A stretch of 64,000 nucleotides of DNA, taken from the NCBI GenBank assembly GCA_026390575.1, contig JAPLFR010000016.1:186001-250000 (forward strand), given 5' to 3'. The translations under genes and the position numbers were made by a program. Shown piece by piece: positions 35,485 through 44,221 of the stretch. Under the pieces are notes generated by a model, which saw only the letters and a program-made list of their open reading frames with translations, did no database searches and was not told the origin of the DNA. Each line of letters starts with the position of its first letter. Within the stretch, counting starts at the first letter, position 1. This DNA comes from Ignavibacteriales bacterium (lineage in GTDB: Bacteria > Bacteroidota > Ignavibacteria > UBA10030).

Positions 35485-35514
35485 TAGAATAATAAATCTT
35501 TCAAAAAAAGTCAA
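35485..35514 (-). promoter_or_regulatory. Probable promoter of trpL-trpB2
   Basis: Minus strand TTGACT (35514-35509), 17 bases, TATTCT (35491-35486). The leader peptide ATG is about ten bases after the -10 box. Confidence 0.55.
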
Positions 35515-35662
35515 GAACACATTTAAAAATTCTTTCAATTAATTTCTCATATTGATGCACGAAGACAGGACAGACAATAAACACTTACGATCATAGAGGT
35601 TGACAAGGAAGAAATAGTTTATCATTTTTGAATAGTGCTTCATTATTCAGAGGAATAAAAAC

Positions 35663-36247
35663 ATGCGGAAGCGCGAAGGGAACAAAGAACAGGCGATTTT
35701 GGATGCAGCAGTAAAAGTATTCGCAAAGGACGGGTATTACCATGCGAAAATATCGTCCATAGCGGATCTCGCCGGTGTTGCTACCGGAAGCATCTACCTT
35801 TACTACAAGAATAAAGAAGGTATTTTACTCACAATCTTCGACCGTCTGTGGTCTGAATTAACCAATGGATTGCGGATTATCGTAAAACGTTCAGATATAG
35901 ACCCTGCACAAAAACTCGACCTTGTGATTGATAATTTTTTCGGGCTCTTCATCGCAAATCCATCTATCGCCTCTGTGTTTGTTAACGAACAGCACCTTTT
36001 GATCAACAACAAACGAGGAAATGTTGCTAAGCACTATAACGATTTTTTCGACCTTGCCGAAGAAATTATCCGGGAAGGTGTACGAAAGAAAATATTCAGA
36101 ACCGATATAGATATAACACTCTTTCGTCATTTCATCACAGGAGGGCTGCGGAATCTGCTGGGTCAATGGGCGCAGCAATCTCAGACTCTGACTTTGGACT
36201 CCATCCGTCAAAATGTAAAAAACTTCATGAAGCACGGCCTCATGTAA
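35663..36247 (+). CDS. TetR/AcrR-family transcriptional regulator
   Basis: 194 residues. N-terminal helix-turn-helix KEQAILDAAVKVFAKDGYYH ... ISSIADLAGVATGSIYLYYKNKEGILL is a typical TetR domain; the C-terminal domain with IREGVRKKIFRTDIDITLF resembles FadR/YsiA-type fatty acid regulators. Ligand and targets are unknown. It is divergent from trpB2 and upstream of hppA, but nothing shows that it controls either. Confidence 0.9.
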   Translation: MRKREGNKEQAILDAAVKVFAKDGYYHAKISSIADLAGVATGSIYLYYKNKEGILLTIFDRLWSELTNGLRIIVKRSDIDPAQKLDLVIDNFFGLFIANPSIASVFVNEQHLLINNKRGNVAKHYNDFFDLAEEIIREGVRKKIFRTDIDITLFRHFITGGLRNLLGQWAQQSQTLTLDSIRQNVKNFMKHGLM

Positions 36248-36412
36248 ATGATTCGATTCTTTTGCTGTTCCTTTATTCCCACCATGTAAAGACAAATAAT
36301 TTATTTGATTTTTTACTAAAAAAACCTCAATTTACTATGATAGCGATAATTATACCCATCGTTTATTTGCTTCAGTATTTGACAACTTCTTAATCACTTT
36401 ATAGGATGTACA

Positions 36413-38965
36413 ATGAACACCTTACGTAATCTTTTTGTCAATACCTCGAAGACGACACGCCGCAATTATCTTATTGCGATGATGATCTTCTTCGTTGCCG
36501 CGTATGCCTTCATGCCATACACCGGTTACACTCAGAGCACCGAACAAACGGTTGCCCAAGAGTCATTTCGCCCATTTGCTCTTTTCAGCGATGCGCGTTT
36601 TAAACCCATTGAAGTCTATGGACTACTTGCAGTGCTCTGCGTTGCCATTGCCGGTTTGCTCTATGCTCTCTTGCTGGTCAAGCAAGTGCGTAAAGCCGAC
36701 CAGGGCACAAAGAAAATGCAAGAAATTGCAGCCGCTGTGCGTGAAGGCTCGAACGCCTATCTCGCAGCGCAGTTTAAAAAGATCGGACCATTGATCATTA
36801 TTATCACTTTGTTCCTTTATTTCACGTACACAGGAACGATCGATGTCTTCCGTTGGGGACGTTCAGGCGCGTTCCTCGTAGGTTCCATCTTTAGCTTCCT
36901 CGTTGGTTTTGTCGGTATGCGCCTTGCCACACAGGGAAACCTTCGTGTTGCAGCAGCTGCAAAACGCAGTTATGGCGAAGCGCTTCAACTTGGGTACCGC
37001 ACAGGAACTATCACCGGTATGCTCACGGATGGCTTGGGTCTGCTCGGCGGAACCTTGATCTTCATGATGTTCGGTGAACACGCATACGAAGCTCTTTTAG
37101 GATTTGGTTTTGGTGGAACACTGATCGCATTGTTTATGCGCGTTGGCGGCGGTATCTACACAAAAGCCGCAGACGTTGGTGCCGACCTTGTCGGTAAAAT
37201 CGAAAAAGATATTCCGGAAGATGATCCGCGCAACGCAGCCACGATTGCCGATAACGTCGGTGATAACGTCGGCGATTGCGCTGGTATGGCAGCAGATATT
37301 TTCGAGAGTTATGAAGTCACCATCGTTGCTGCAATGATTCTTGGTATGGCAAGCTTCGGACACAAGGGCGTTATTTTCCCGCTGCTCGTTCGCGGTATCG
37401 GCGTTCTTGGTTCCATCATCAGCACGTACACGGTGAAAGCCGGTGCCGATGATACTTCAGATACAGCTTTAAAAAGCGTCCATCGCGGATTCTGGATCGG
37501 TTCTATTATCAGTATTGTTGGATTCGTTGCACTCGGATTTGGCTATCTCTATTTTGATCCAGCATACCTCGCAAGCAACCCAACAGCCGTTGCAGGATTC
37601 TTTCATGCTGATGGAACGGCAATCTCTCTTCCCTGGATTGCAAATTTTGGTATTCCCTATCTTGATTTACGTCCTGCGATCACCTGCATGATTGGTATTT
37701 TCCTTGCCGTTGCATTGAATAAAGTCACAAGTTATTACACGCATACAAGCCATACACCGGTAAAAGGTCTTGCAAAAGCTTGCACTACAGGACATGCAAC
37801 AAACATTATTCAGGGAATTGCGCTCGGCTATGAAAGCACCGTTGCGGCAATCGTTGTTATTGCCGTTGCAATTTTCCTCTCCGTGTTGGTCTATGCAGGC
37901 ACTCCTCCTCTCTTCATCGCCTACGGCGTTGCCATGACCGGTATCGGCATGTTAACATTGACAGGCAACACCATTTCGATGGACGTGTTTGGACCAGTGG
38001 CAGATAATGCAAATGGTATCGGCGAAATGGGTTACGAAAAAGATGAGATGGAAAAAGAAAAACCGGGCAGCTACAAACGCGCCCGACAAATTCTTGCCGA
38101 TCTCGATGCCGTCGGTAACACGACGAAAGCTGAAACCAAAGGTATTGCAATTGGTTCTGCGGTTATCGCGGCGGTCTCGTTGTTTGCAAGTTTCATCGCC
38201 GTCATTGCAGTCGGCAGCGAAGATAAAATTAACCTGATGCAGATTTCACAATATTTCGAAGAAGCCGGTAAGATTACTGTTGCCAATCCGACAGTGTTTA
38301 TCGGATTCATGCTGGGCGGCGCAGTGCCGTTCCTCTTCAGCGGAATGCTTATTCGTGCCGTCGGCCGTGCCGCTTTCTGGATTGTCAAAGAATGCCGCAT
38401 TCAATTCCACGATCCTGAAATTTGGAAAGGTACGAAGAAACCAGATTACGGCCGCGTTGTTAATATCTGTACTCAAACTGCACAGAAAGAACTCATTGGA
38501 CCGGGTCTCCTCGCCATCATGACGCCGATTCTTGTCGGATTCATCCTTGGACCATACGCGCTCGGTGGATTCCTTGCCGGTACGATCCTTGTCGGTCAAC
38601 TGCTTGCTGTGTTTATGGCAAACGCTGGCGGCGCATGGGATAATGCTAAGAAAATGATCGAAGACGGATTGTACGGCGGTAAAGGTTCAGAAGCGCACAA
38701 AGCCGCTGTTACCGGCGATACCGTTGGCGATCCGTTAAAAGATACAGCAGGACCTGCGATTAACCCGTTGATCAAGGTTATGAATATGGTCAGCTTGCTC
38801 ACGCTCGGATTGGTGTTGAAATTCAACATTACGAAAGCGAATATTGGCGGAACTGATCTGTTGACCGGTATCGTTGTTGCGGTTATTGCAGCGGCAGCCA
38901 TTGGCTGGGCAATTTATGAAAGCAAAAAAGAAACCGATGATCTCGATACTGAAGAAACAAAATAA
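36413..38965 (+). CDS. hppA: Membrane-bound proton-translocating pyrophosphatase, K+-independent type
   Basis: 850 residues with about 16 to 17 membrane helices. Pyrophosphate site motifs GGGIYTKAADVGADLVGKIE and DDPRNAATIADNVGDNVGD (DNVGDNVGD), and GDTVGDPLKDTAGPAINPLI near the C-terminus. The sequence GNTTKAETKG has lysine where K+-dependent enzymes have alanine, which indicates the K+-independent class that pumps protons. An N-terminal extension of about 60 residues includes an extra hydrophobic, signal-like segment (IAMMIFFVAAYAFMPYTGY). Two hairpin terminators follow. Confidence 0.94.
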   Translation: MNTLRNLFVNTSKTTRRNYLIAMMIFFVAAYAFMPYTGYTQSTEQTVAQESFRPFALFSDARFKPIEVYGLLAVLCVAIAGLLYALLLVKQVRKADQGTKKMQEIAAAVREGSNAYLAAQFKKIGPLIIIITLFLYFTYTGTIDVFRWGRSGAFLVGSIFSFLVGFVGMRLATQGNLRVAAAAKRSYGEALQLGYRTGTITGMLTDGLGLLGGTLIFMMFGEHAYEALLGFGFGGTLIALFMRVGGGIYTKAADVGADLVGKIEKDIPEDDPRNAATIADNVGDNVGDCAGMAADIFESYEVTIVAAMILGMASFGHKGVIFPLLVRGIGVLGSIISTYTVKAGADDTSDTALKSVHRGFWIGSIISIVGFVALGFGYLYFDPAYLASNPTAVAGFFHADGTAISLPWIANFGIPYLDLRPAITCMIGIFLAVALNKVTSYYTHTSHTPVKGLAKACTTGHATNIIQGIALGYESTVAAIVVIAVAIFLSVLVYAGTPPLFIAYGVAMTGIGMLTLTGNTISMDVFGPVADNANGIGEMGYEKDEMEKEKPGSYKRARQILADLDAVGNTTKAETKGIAIGSAVIAAVSLFASFIAVIAVGSEDKINLMQISQYFEEAGKITVANPTVFIGFMLGGAVPFLFSGMLIRAVGRAAFWIVKECRIQFHDPEIWKGTKKPDYGRVVNICTQTAQKELIGPGLLAIMTPILVGFILGPYALGGFLAGTILVGQLLAVFMANAGGAWDNAKKMIEDGLYGGKGSEAHKAAVTGDTVGDPLKDTAGPAINPLIKVMNMVSLLTLGLVLKFNITKANIGGTDLLTGIVVAVIAAAAIGWAIYESKKETDDLDTEETK

Positions 38966-38977
38966 CTCACTCTTCAG

Positions 38978-39011
38978 CCTTGCGAAGAGTTAATATCCTT
39001 CGCAAGGTTTT
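38978..39011 (+). terminator. First terminator after hppA
   Basis: CCTTGCGAAG (38978-38987) pairs perfectly with CTTCGCAAGG (38998-39007), then TTTT. Confidence 0.8.
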
Positions 39012-39016
39012 AAATT

Positions 39017-39050
39017 AAAAGCCCAATTGAGCAATCAATTGGGCTTTTTT
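39017..39050. terminator. Second terminator after hppA
   Basis: AAAAGCCCAATTGA, a four-base loop and TCAATTGGGCTTTTTT. A- and T-tracts on both sides allow use from both directions; the next genes converge from the minus strand. Confidence 0.9.
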
Positions 39051-39174
39051 GTTTTTCCCCACCGCACTTATGAACCGAAGGTTCGTAGACCTCTGGCTTA
39101 CAAATTTATTCTACACCTCGAACAGCCATGCAAAATGTACCCGCACCTTCCCGCTGGTTGGCAGGCTTATTCTT

Positions 39175-39837
39175 TTATTTGGTTTGCGTAGAGCCGGAAA
39201 TTCCAAATAAGTCATATGGTTGCTTACTAAAATTATCATTGAAGAATAAGGCAACAAGGAAAATGTATGCAGCAAGTCCAACAATAATAAACAACTGAAT
39301 CTTGGAGGTTTTTTGAATGTCGTGTTTTGCTTTTACATCACATACTTCACCGGGGCAGTATTGAACTTTATCTTTAAAAAACATTGGATAAAATTTACAT
39401 CCCAAACAAATACCAAACGCTGATTCAAAGAATAAAAATATCAGGCAGATGAGACAGATAATACCTGTTATCGGGCTATAGGAATTTACGAGCACCATAA
39501 AAACGAACATGAGTGCCGATAACACCACGCCAATGATCCATGCAAACTTTTTTTGTCGAGCCCCGACATATTCCGGGACTTGATTCCCAACAATCAAACG
39601 CCCAATGATTAACGAAGGAGAAAATTTAGGATTAACAAAAACACGTATTATAAAATCTGTAAGGAAGATGGTGATAACATACTTTATCATTATAAAATCC
39701 TGTTTAAAGATAATGAGCATTAAAGACATAAAGACAAATAAAAAATATATTCCTGCTGATGCCCTTATTTCTCGTTCATTTAAAACAGGAATGTTATATC
39801 CTTCTACATCTTCTCCAAATTTTATAATGTTATTCAT
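39175..39837 (-). CDS. DUF4395 membrane protein
   Basis: 220 residues, about five hydrophobic helices. NPKFSPSLIIGRLIVGNQVPEYVGARQKKFAW and ESAFGICLGCKFYPMFFK are the DUF4395 hallmarks. A C-terminal cysteine pair (YCPGEVC) is present. Function unknown; relatives are often near thiol-disulfide or sulfur-transfer proteins. It is the leftmost of the run of minus-strand accessory genes and may be the first member of the cassette array. Confidence 0.85.
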   Translation of the reverse strand: MNNIIKFGEDVEGYNIPVLNEREIRASAGIYFLFVFMSLMLIIFKQDFIMIKYVITIFLTDFIIRVFVNPKFSPSLIIGRLIVGNQVPEYVGARQKKFAWIIGVVLSALMFVFMVLVNSYSPITGIICLICLIFLFFESAFGICLGCKFYPMFFKDKVQYCPGEVCDVKAKHDIQKTSKIQLFIIVGLAAYIFLVALFFNDNFSKQPYDLFGISGSTQTK

Positions 39838-39970
39838 TTTATACTCCTTTTTTTGTTTCTAATGTATTACGCATTAATATCCGGGCTAGTTGCATCAAAG
39901 TGTTGAATATTTTAAATGTTTATAGCGGGGAACGCTTCGTTAGGGGCGCAACAGATTCAATCGATAATTG

Positions 39971-40303
39971 TTACGTTTTGTCGATCAGCGTATTTTTCCA
40001 CCGAACATAGGTTAAACCGAATAGTACGAATACAAGCCACAATACTATTATTCCCATAGTAACTTTATATCCAATATTGGGAATTAGTCGAGGAAGCAAC
40101 ATCCAAAAGACAAAAAAGGCTGCGAACACCAAACCGAAATAAATCCATAACGTTGGAGTAAAGCCTACTATTCGAAGAAGTGCTCCACAGTTACGACATT
40201 TAAGATAACCCTTGATAGCTTGTGGAATACTGACACCGCGCCTGCGCAAAGAACAGAATTGGAATAAACTTATTGCTTGTTGACCACAGGATGGACATTG
40301 CAT
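39971..40303 (-). CDS. Zinc-ribbon protein with two membrane helices (paralogue 1)
   Basis: 110 residues: MQCPSCGQQAISLFQ, then LKCRNCGALLRIVG (two CxxC pairs, a zinc ribbon), then two hydrophobic helices (about 50-72 and 80-100). Two further genes in this array, at 40437 and 43357, have the same plan of CPxCG...CxxCxxxLR plus two helices. Function unknown; such proteins are common integron cargo. Confidence 0.75.
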   Translation of the reverse strand: MQCPSCGQQAISLFQFCSLRRRGVSIPQAIKGYLKCRNCGALLRIVGFTPTLWIYFGLVFAAFFVFWMLLPRLIPNIGYKVTMGIIVLWLVFVLFGLTYVRWKNTLIDKT

Positions 40304-40436
40304 AATGCCTCCAAGTTGTGATTATAGTTTTTATTATTGCTGGCTCATGTGTGGGTGCTCCGACCGTCCCGCTGTTTTGTGGCAGGAAACGCCTCGTTTA
40401 ACGTTACGAATGAAAATTAATGAGAAATAATCATCC

Positions 40437-40766
40437 TCATTTGTTTTTCTCGTCTGCAATCACCCATCCAATAGAGCGCCAAGAAAAATAATTCACTAAA
40501 ATACTCCAACAGAAAAGCCATAGTATCATGACGGGCCAGATGATGCTAAACGCAATAGCCGCTGCAATCATAGCATAATAGAGTGGGAAGCTTATCGCTA
40601 AAAGAAGAACCAACATAATCAGAAGGTAGAGGTACACGCGAGGACTTCGTTTTAGTTTAGTATCACAGCTTCCACAGTTTGAAACTTTGTATGGTTCTGC
40701 TTCGCGTATGAATCGACCATAAGGCATAACTGGCTTTCCACATTGAGGACAAATGTTTCCTTTCAT
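40437..40766 (-). CDS. Zinc-ribbon protein with two membrane helices (paralogue 2)
   Basis: About 109 residues from ATG 40766 (MKGNICPQCGKPVMPYGRFI); the open frame upstream lacks family features. A zinc ribbon (CPQCG ... CGSCDTKLKRS) is followed by two hydrophobic segments (LYLLIMLVLLLAISFPLYY and AAIAFSIIWPVMILWLF). Same architecture as its neighbours at 39971 and 43357. Confidence 0.72.
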   Translation of the reverse strand: MKGNICPQCGKPVMPYGRFIREAEPYKVSNCGSCDTKLKRSPRVYLYLLIMLVLLLAISFPLYYAMIAAAIAFSIIWPVMILWLFCWSILVNYFSWRSIGWVIADEKNK

Positions 40767-41086
40767 TGCGATAACTCCTTGATATGTTTGTTTGTTGTGT
40801 GCCTGTCCGCCATATCCGGGGTTGTCCAAAAAGAAAGAAAATGTCACCCCGAACTCCTGCCTGCCGACTTGTCCGCTGAAACGAAGTGCAAGCGGAAGTG
40901 CATCGGCACGCAGGCAAGTGTTTCGGGGTCTAATTCTTTACAAAAAACAGATGCTGAAACGAGTTCAGCATGACAACTCCGGACTTTTTAGTCAGCCACG
41001 AAACCGCGAAGAAGTCGGGTGAGATTACTGCTTCTATAGTTCATTCAGTACACTTTCAATATTGACTGCCTTCTTCTTGACCTTCC
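40767..41086. other. Gene-free stretch with palindromic repeats
   Basis: About 320 bases without a supported gene. It contains a CCTGCCTGCC ... GGCACGCAGGCA inverted repeat with the AAGTGC motif also found in the REP island, an inverted GCTGAAAC / GTTCAGC pair, and at 41023-41047 a 25-base segment that recurs at 44326-44350 with two mismatches. Confidence 0.6.
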
Positions 41087-41542
41087 TTATAGCCACGGTA
41101 TTTTTACCTTATTGCAGTATTCATTCCAGGTGGTACCAAAAATCTTTGACAATATCTCTTCTTCTTCAGGTGAAAATATTCTAGATCCAATATATACGAT
41201 AATTCCAATCAAGACTCCTAACCATGTGTTCAATAGAAAACCAATCCATGGCAGCACAAGGAAAGCCGCATTTGTATATAATGGGTGCTTCACTAAAGAG
41301 TAAGGTCCATTTGTTATCAGTTCTTTTCGGGGTACTTTTATTAATATCAAAACTACCGACCATATCCAAATAGTAATTCCAGGAATTAAAATAATTATTG
41401 AAATCACTTGTAAAACAATTGATGGACCACCCACACTGAATAAAGATGGAATCATGATATTGAGAATAAAACCAATTATCATAAAAGGCATTGTGAGCAA
41501 TCCAATTTTTTTTCCGCTTCCTACAAGTACTTTCAATTTCAT
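41087..41542 (-). CDS. Isoprenylcysteine carboxyl methyltransferase-family membrane protein
   Basis: 151 residues with four or five helices. KELITNGPYSLVKHPLYTNAAF is the family motif for the SAM-binding region of ICMT/PEMT-like methyltransferases, and the C-terminus EEEEILSKIFGTTWNEYCNKVKIPW (E...FG..W..Y....P) is diagnostic. The substrate in bacteria is mostly unknown, possibly lipids or small molecules. It overlaps the upstream DUF998 gene by four bases, so both form one two-gene unit. Confidence 0.87.
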   Translation of the reverse strand: MKLKVLVGSGKKIGLLTMPFMIIGFILNIMIPSLFSVGGPSIVLQVISIIILIPGITIWIWSVVLILIKVPRKELITNGPYSLVKHPLYTNAAFLVLPWIGFLLNTWLGVLIGIIVYIGSRIFSPEEEEILSKIFGTTWNEYCNKVKIPWL

Positions 41543-42666
41543 ATTCTTTCCTTCCCTTCCTCGTTAGGAATTGCTGCCGTTAACTGCGTCCGGCTCTTTT
41601 CTGACCGCAGGAGGATAATGGCAAGTACTACGACCCAGAGCAGGAAAATGCCGATGTTGATCCGCTCCCAAACTCCGATGAATGGTGTGGGCTGATTTGT
41701 GGAGATGCCCGGCGCATCCAAAAAAGTCAGGATGCCAAAGATAAGAAGGATGACGAAAGTCGCGATGGAATAGAGACGGAACCGCTTTCCGAATGCCGCT
41801 GCTGTGAAACCAAGCGCGGCTAGATAGAGAATCTCGGTCACCACTCCCAGTGTGATATGCATGGTATCGCTGACTGTGCTTCCACCCGCTGCCAGCGTTT
41901 CACGAAGGTGCATCGGAGCAAACGGCCAAAAGACACCGAGGGCGCCATAGGCAACTAACAATTTTCCTGCAGTGCACAAAGCGTGATTTTGACCAGCCGA
42001 TTTCCACACTCCCCACGCGAAAGCAGTCACAAGCAAGGTGTAGAGAATGCCCAGCCACACCCATATTGGCGATGTCGGAGCGTTAACCGCAGAAAGCTCG
42101 CTGATCGTTTGAGAGGCACAATTATAGGCTGGCCATTGCATCGGCACAACAACGTTCATCGCAACATAAAGCAGTGAAGAGAGGATACCACAAATGAGCA
42201 GGGCTTTTGGCATCGTCGCGTATTGGGAAGGAATCAGCGGAATGGCCGCCAAGCCACCCACATAGACAGGCAGACCCCACATGAGGTGTAACCAGTGCAG
42301 TTCCTGCAAAATGGCGATTTCAACAGCGAACCAGATGGCCAGCCCGCCCAAAGCGAGACCCGCCATAACCCAGTCAGCTCGGCTTTTGCGAAAGGCTGCG
42401 ACAAAGGCAGCTGCATTTAGGATACCCAATCCAATGAGGATGATACCGGGGATCAGAAAATCACGGAAGACGCCATGCATGATGCCGACTGGCATGTCCA
42501 TATATCGGCCGTCTGGTGCCGCGACGAGAAGGCTGCCACCCAACAAGGCGCCTATCGCCTCGTAACCAAGAACGCCGAGCAGGGTAATCCGCTGCCATCT
42601 CAGCTGGTCAAACATTCTCCGTGCTTGCATTTCTTTTCTATCGTGTTCAATTGTTGTTAGTTCCAT
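41539..42666 (-). CDS. DUF998-like multi-pass membrane protein
   Basis: About 375 residues from ATG 42666; an upstream in-frame TTG (42717) lies inside the cassette border and is unlikely. About ten helices. The second half has the DUF998 motif YNCASQTISELSAVNAPTSP, usually near the start of that family, so the protein appears to carry an extra N-terminal four-helix domain (YEAIGALLGG ... LHWLHLMWGLPVYVGG). Function unknown. Translationally coupled to the ICMT-like gene. Confidence 0.75.
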   Translation of the reverse strand: MELTTIEHDRKEMQARRMFDQLRWQRITLLGVLGYEAIGALLGGSLLVAAPDGRYMDMPVGIMHGVFRDFLIPGIILIGLGILNAAAFVAAFRKSRADWVMAGLALGGLAIWFAVEIAILQELHWLHLMWGLPVYVGGLAAIPLIPSQYATMPKALLICGILSSLLYVAMNVVVPMQWPAYNCASQTISELSAVNAPTSPIWVWLGILYTLLVTAFAWGVWKSAGQNHALCTAGKLLVAYGALGVFWPFAPMHLRETLAAGGSTVSDTMHITLGVVTEILYLAALGFTAAAFGKRFRLYSIATFVILLIFGILTFLDAPGISTNQPTPFIGVWERINIGIFLLWVVVLAIILLRSEKSRTQLTAAIPNEEGKERI

Positions 42667-42686
42667 ATTCTTGTTCCGAAATAGTG

Positions 42687-42767
42687 GTTTAACTTTGTAC
42701 GGTTTTCTAGAAAACAACGCGCAATACCATTGCGGGCAAGCAGCCAGCGGGGAGTGCCTGGTTAGCG
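42687..42767. other. attC-like site
   Basis: GTTTAAC (42687) to GTTAGCG (42761). The right arm GGGGAGTGCCTG is shared with other sites. The stop codon of the gene at 42762 is formed by the core. Confidence 0.5.
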
Positions 42768-43136
42768 GTCATCGCTGATTTCGTATTGAAGAATCTTTTC
42801 TAACACAAATTCGGACAAAGCTTGCTCGATATTTTTACTTTCCCGGCTAAATCGTTCAGCAACACTCTTGTGGTTAAACATACCGTCCGCTACGAGAACT
42901 GGAGTCGCTTTGCGGTGAGGCTTAGACTCGCCATCGTCCACTCGATGATGAGTATAAGATGATTTTCGTTTCCATGTTAAGGCATGCTCATCATCTTCCT
43001 TATTATAGCAAAGCTGAAATCCCGAGATTTCATTCTTGTCGTCGTACCAGACTATGAGGTCGAAGAATTCATCAGCAAACCATCGTCGTCTTGGTTCACC
43101 TTGAATTTGAGTGACATTGTTTAATTCTTTGAGCAT
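42762..43136 (-). CDS. Hypothetical cassette protein
   Basis: 124 residues, soluble, with a strand-rich N-terminal half (RRWFADEFFDLIVWYDDKNE, GFQLCYNKEDDEHALTWKR) and helices in the second half (KSVAERFSRESKNIEQALSEFVLEKI). I do not recognise a family. The TAA stop is supplied by the attC core (CTAAC), and both cassette ends are complementary (GCGGTCATC with GATGACCGC). Clean cassette structure supports a real gene. Confidence 0.65.
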   Translation of the reverse strand: MLKELNNVTQIQGEPRRRWFADEFFDLIVWYDDKNEISGFQLCYNKEDDEHALTWKRKSSYTHHRVDDGESKPHRKATPVLVADGMFNHKSVAERFSRESKNIEQALSEFVLEKILQYEISDDR

Positions 43137-43155
43137 AGTATTTTTTTAGATGACC

Positions 43156-43340
43156 GCCTAACCCGCCACTAAACATGGCGGGCAGGCAGTCAGCGGTCTA
43201 ATAATGTAATTAATTTCCTAATTCACAAAACCTATACCCGCCATGCGTTCTGGCTTGTTCGCCAAAGCACGAAGTGCGCCCGCCTGCCAAAGAACCTGTT
43301 CGGCGGGCAGGTCGGCGAGCGGGGAACCGCCTGGTGAGGG
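43156..43340. other. attC-like site, long
   Basis: GCCTAAC (43156) to GTGAGGG (43334). It contains CCCGCCA ... TGGCGGG and a large CCTGCC-rich hairpin. A CCTAATTC at about 43218 suggests it may hold two fused sites or the remains of an empty cassette. Confidence 0.5.
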
Positions 43341-43356
43341 TGTAACAGACAAATAA

Positions 43357-43710
43357 CTATTTTTCCTTTTCTTTATCTTCTTTGACAATTTCCAGTACGG
43401 AAAACTTCCACATCCCATAAACAAACAATGAAAAGACCATTATGACAAGTACAATCCAATAAATTGCAACTGCACCCATGCCAAATACCTGGCGAAGATG
43501 ATTCGAAAACAATATTATGAGAGCCATTACAACCACCATTGCAACCAATAGATACCACATTTGCTTGCTATACTTTTTATTTCGCAAGAGTGTTCCGCAT
43601 TGTTGGCACCTCAATTGTCCTTTGAGTGATTGTACAAATGATACACCTTGCAAGGAAAAAGAGTTTCGCATCCATGTGGATGCCATCTTACCACACGAGG
43701 GACATATCAT
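43357..43710 (-). CDS. Zinc-ribbon protein with two membrane helices (paralogue 3)
   Basis: 117 residues. MICPSCGKMASTWMRNSFSL and LRCQQCGTLLRNKKYSKQMW form the zinc ribbon, followed by two helices (YLLVAMVVVMALIILF and IYWIVLVIMVFSLFVYGMW) and a charged tail. The segment QSLKGQLRCQQCGTLLR aligns with QAIKGYLKCRNCGALLR of the 39971 gene, which shows common descent. Confidence 0.75.
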   Translation of the reverse strand: MICPSCGKMASTWMRNSFSLQGVSFVQSLKGQLRCQQCGTLLRNKKYSKQMWYLLVAMVVVMALIILFSNHLRQVFGMGAVAIYWIVLVIMVFSLFVYGMWKFSVLEIVKEDKEKEK

Positions 43711-43743
43711 AGATCCTCCTTTGTTTAATCATTAAACGTTGTG

Positions 43744-43853
43744 CCCTAACAGCCAGCGGCCTAAAATTTAATCCCGCATAGTCCGTCCCGACACCGTTGG
43801 GACAAGACCGCGATGAAGTCGGGCGTTCTAGCGGGGAGCGCATGGTGAGGTTG
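43744..43853. other. attC-like site
   Basis: CCCTAAC (43744) to GTGAGGT (43847), with an internal GTCCCGACACCGTTGGGAC hairpin and the right arm GCGGGGAGCGCATG. Confidence 0.6.
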
Positions 43854-43858
43854 CCTGT

Positions 43859-44221
43859 TTATGTTAATGAACACTTCCATTTCACCATCGCCATTGTTAA
43901 TTGGCTAGAGAGTCTAGCAAAATCGCTTCCAATGAGCATTGCATCCAGAGCCTCTTGCTGCTTCCCTTGTGTTGCAAGTTCTAACAAACGGGCAGCTTCG
44001 ATATGAAAATTTGCATGCAATTGTTGGATGGTGGGCCAGTAAGACGAACTCTTTTCATCTAAAGATAATGAATATAGCCATTTACCAAATTCGCATTGGT
44101 TATCGATTTTTAATTTGTCAACGATGAAATCACTATTCCCTGTTTCTATTGCCCGCCGAAGACGTTGTTTCCATTTACCATGAGCACCAATAGCATTTTT
44201 AATTTCTTCTGGATGTAACAT
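43859..44221 (-). CDS. Stand-alone CZB (chemoreceptor zinc-binding) domain protein
   Basis: 120 residues. The CZB zinc ligands are visible: His in GAHGKWKQRL, Cys in NQCEFGKWLYS, and two His in LHANFHIEAARLL, in the usual order and spacing. CZB domains sense zinc (and hypochlorite) at the ends of chemoreceptors and diguanylate cyclases. Here no signalling partner is attached, so it must act with another protein or as a zinc-binding module alone. It sits in a cassette whose ends match as GGTTGCCTG / CAGGCAACC. Confidence 0.82.
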   Translation of the reverse strand: MLHPEEIKNAIGAHGKWKQRLRRAIETGNSDFIVDKLKIDNQCEFGKWLYSLSLDEKSSSYWPTIQQLHANFHIEAARLLELATQGKQQEALDAMLIGSDFARLSSQLTMAMVKWKCSLT

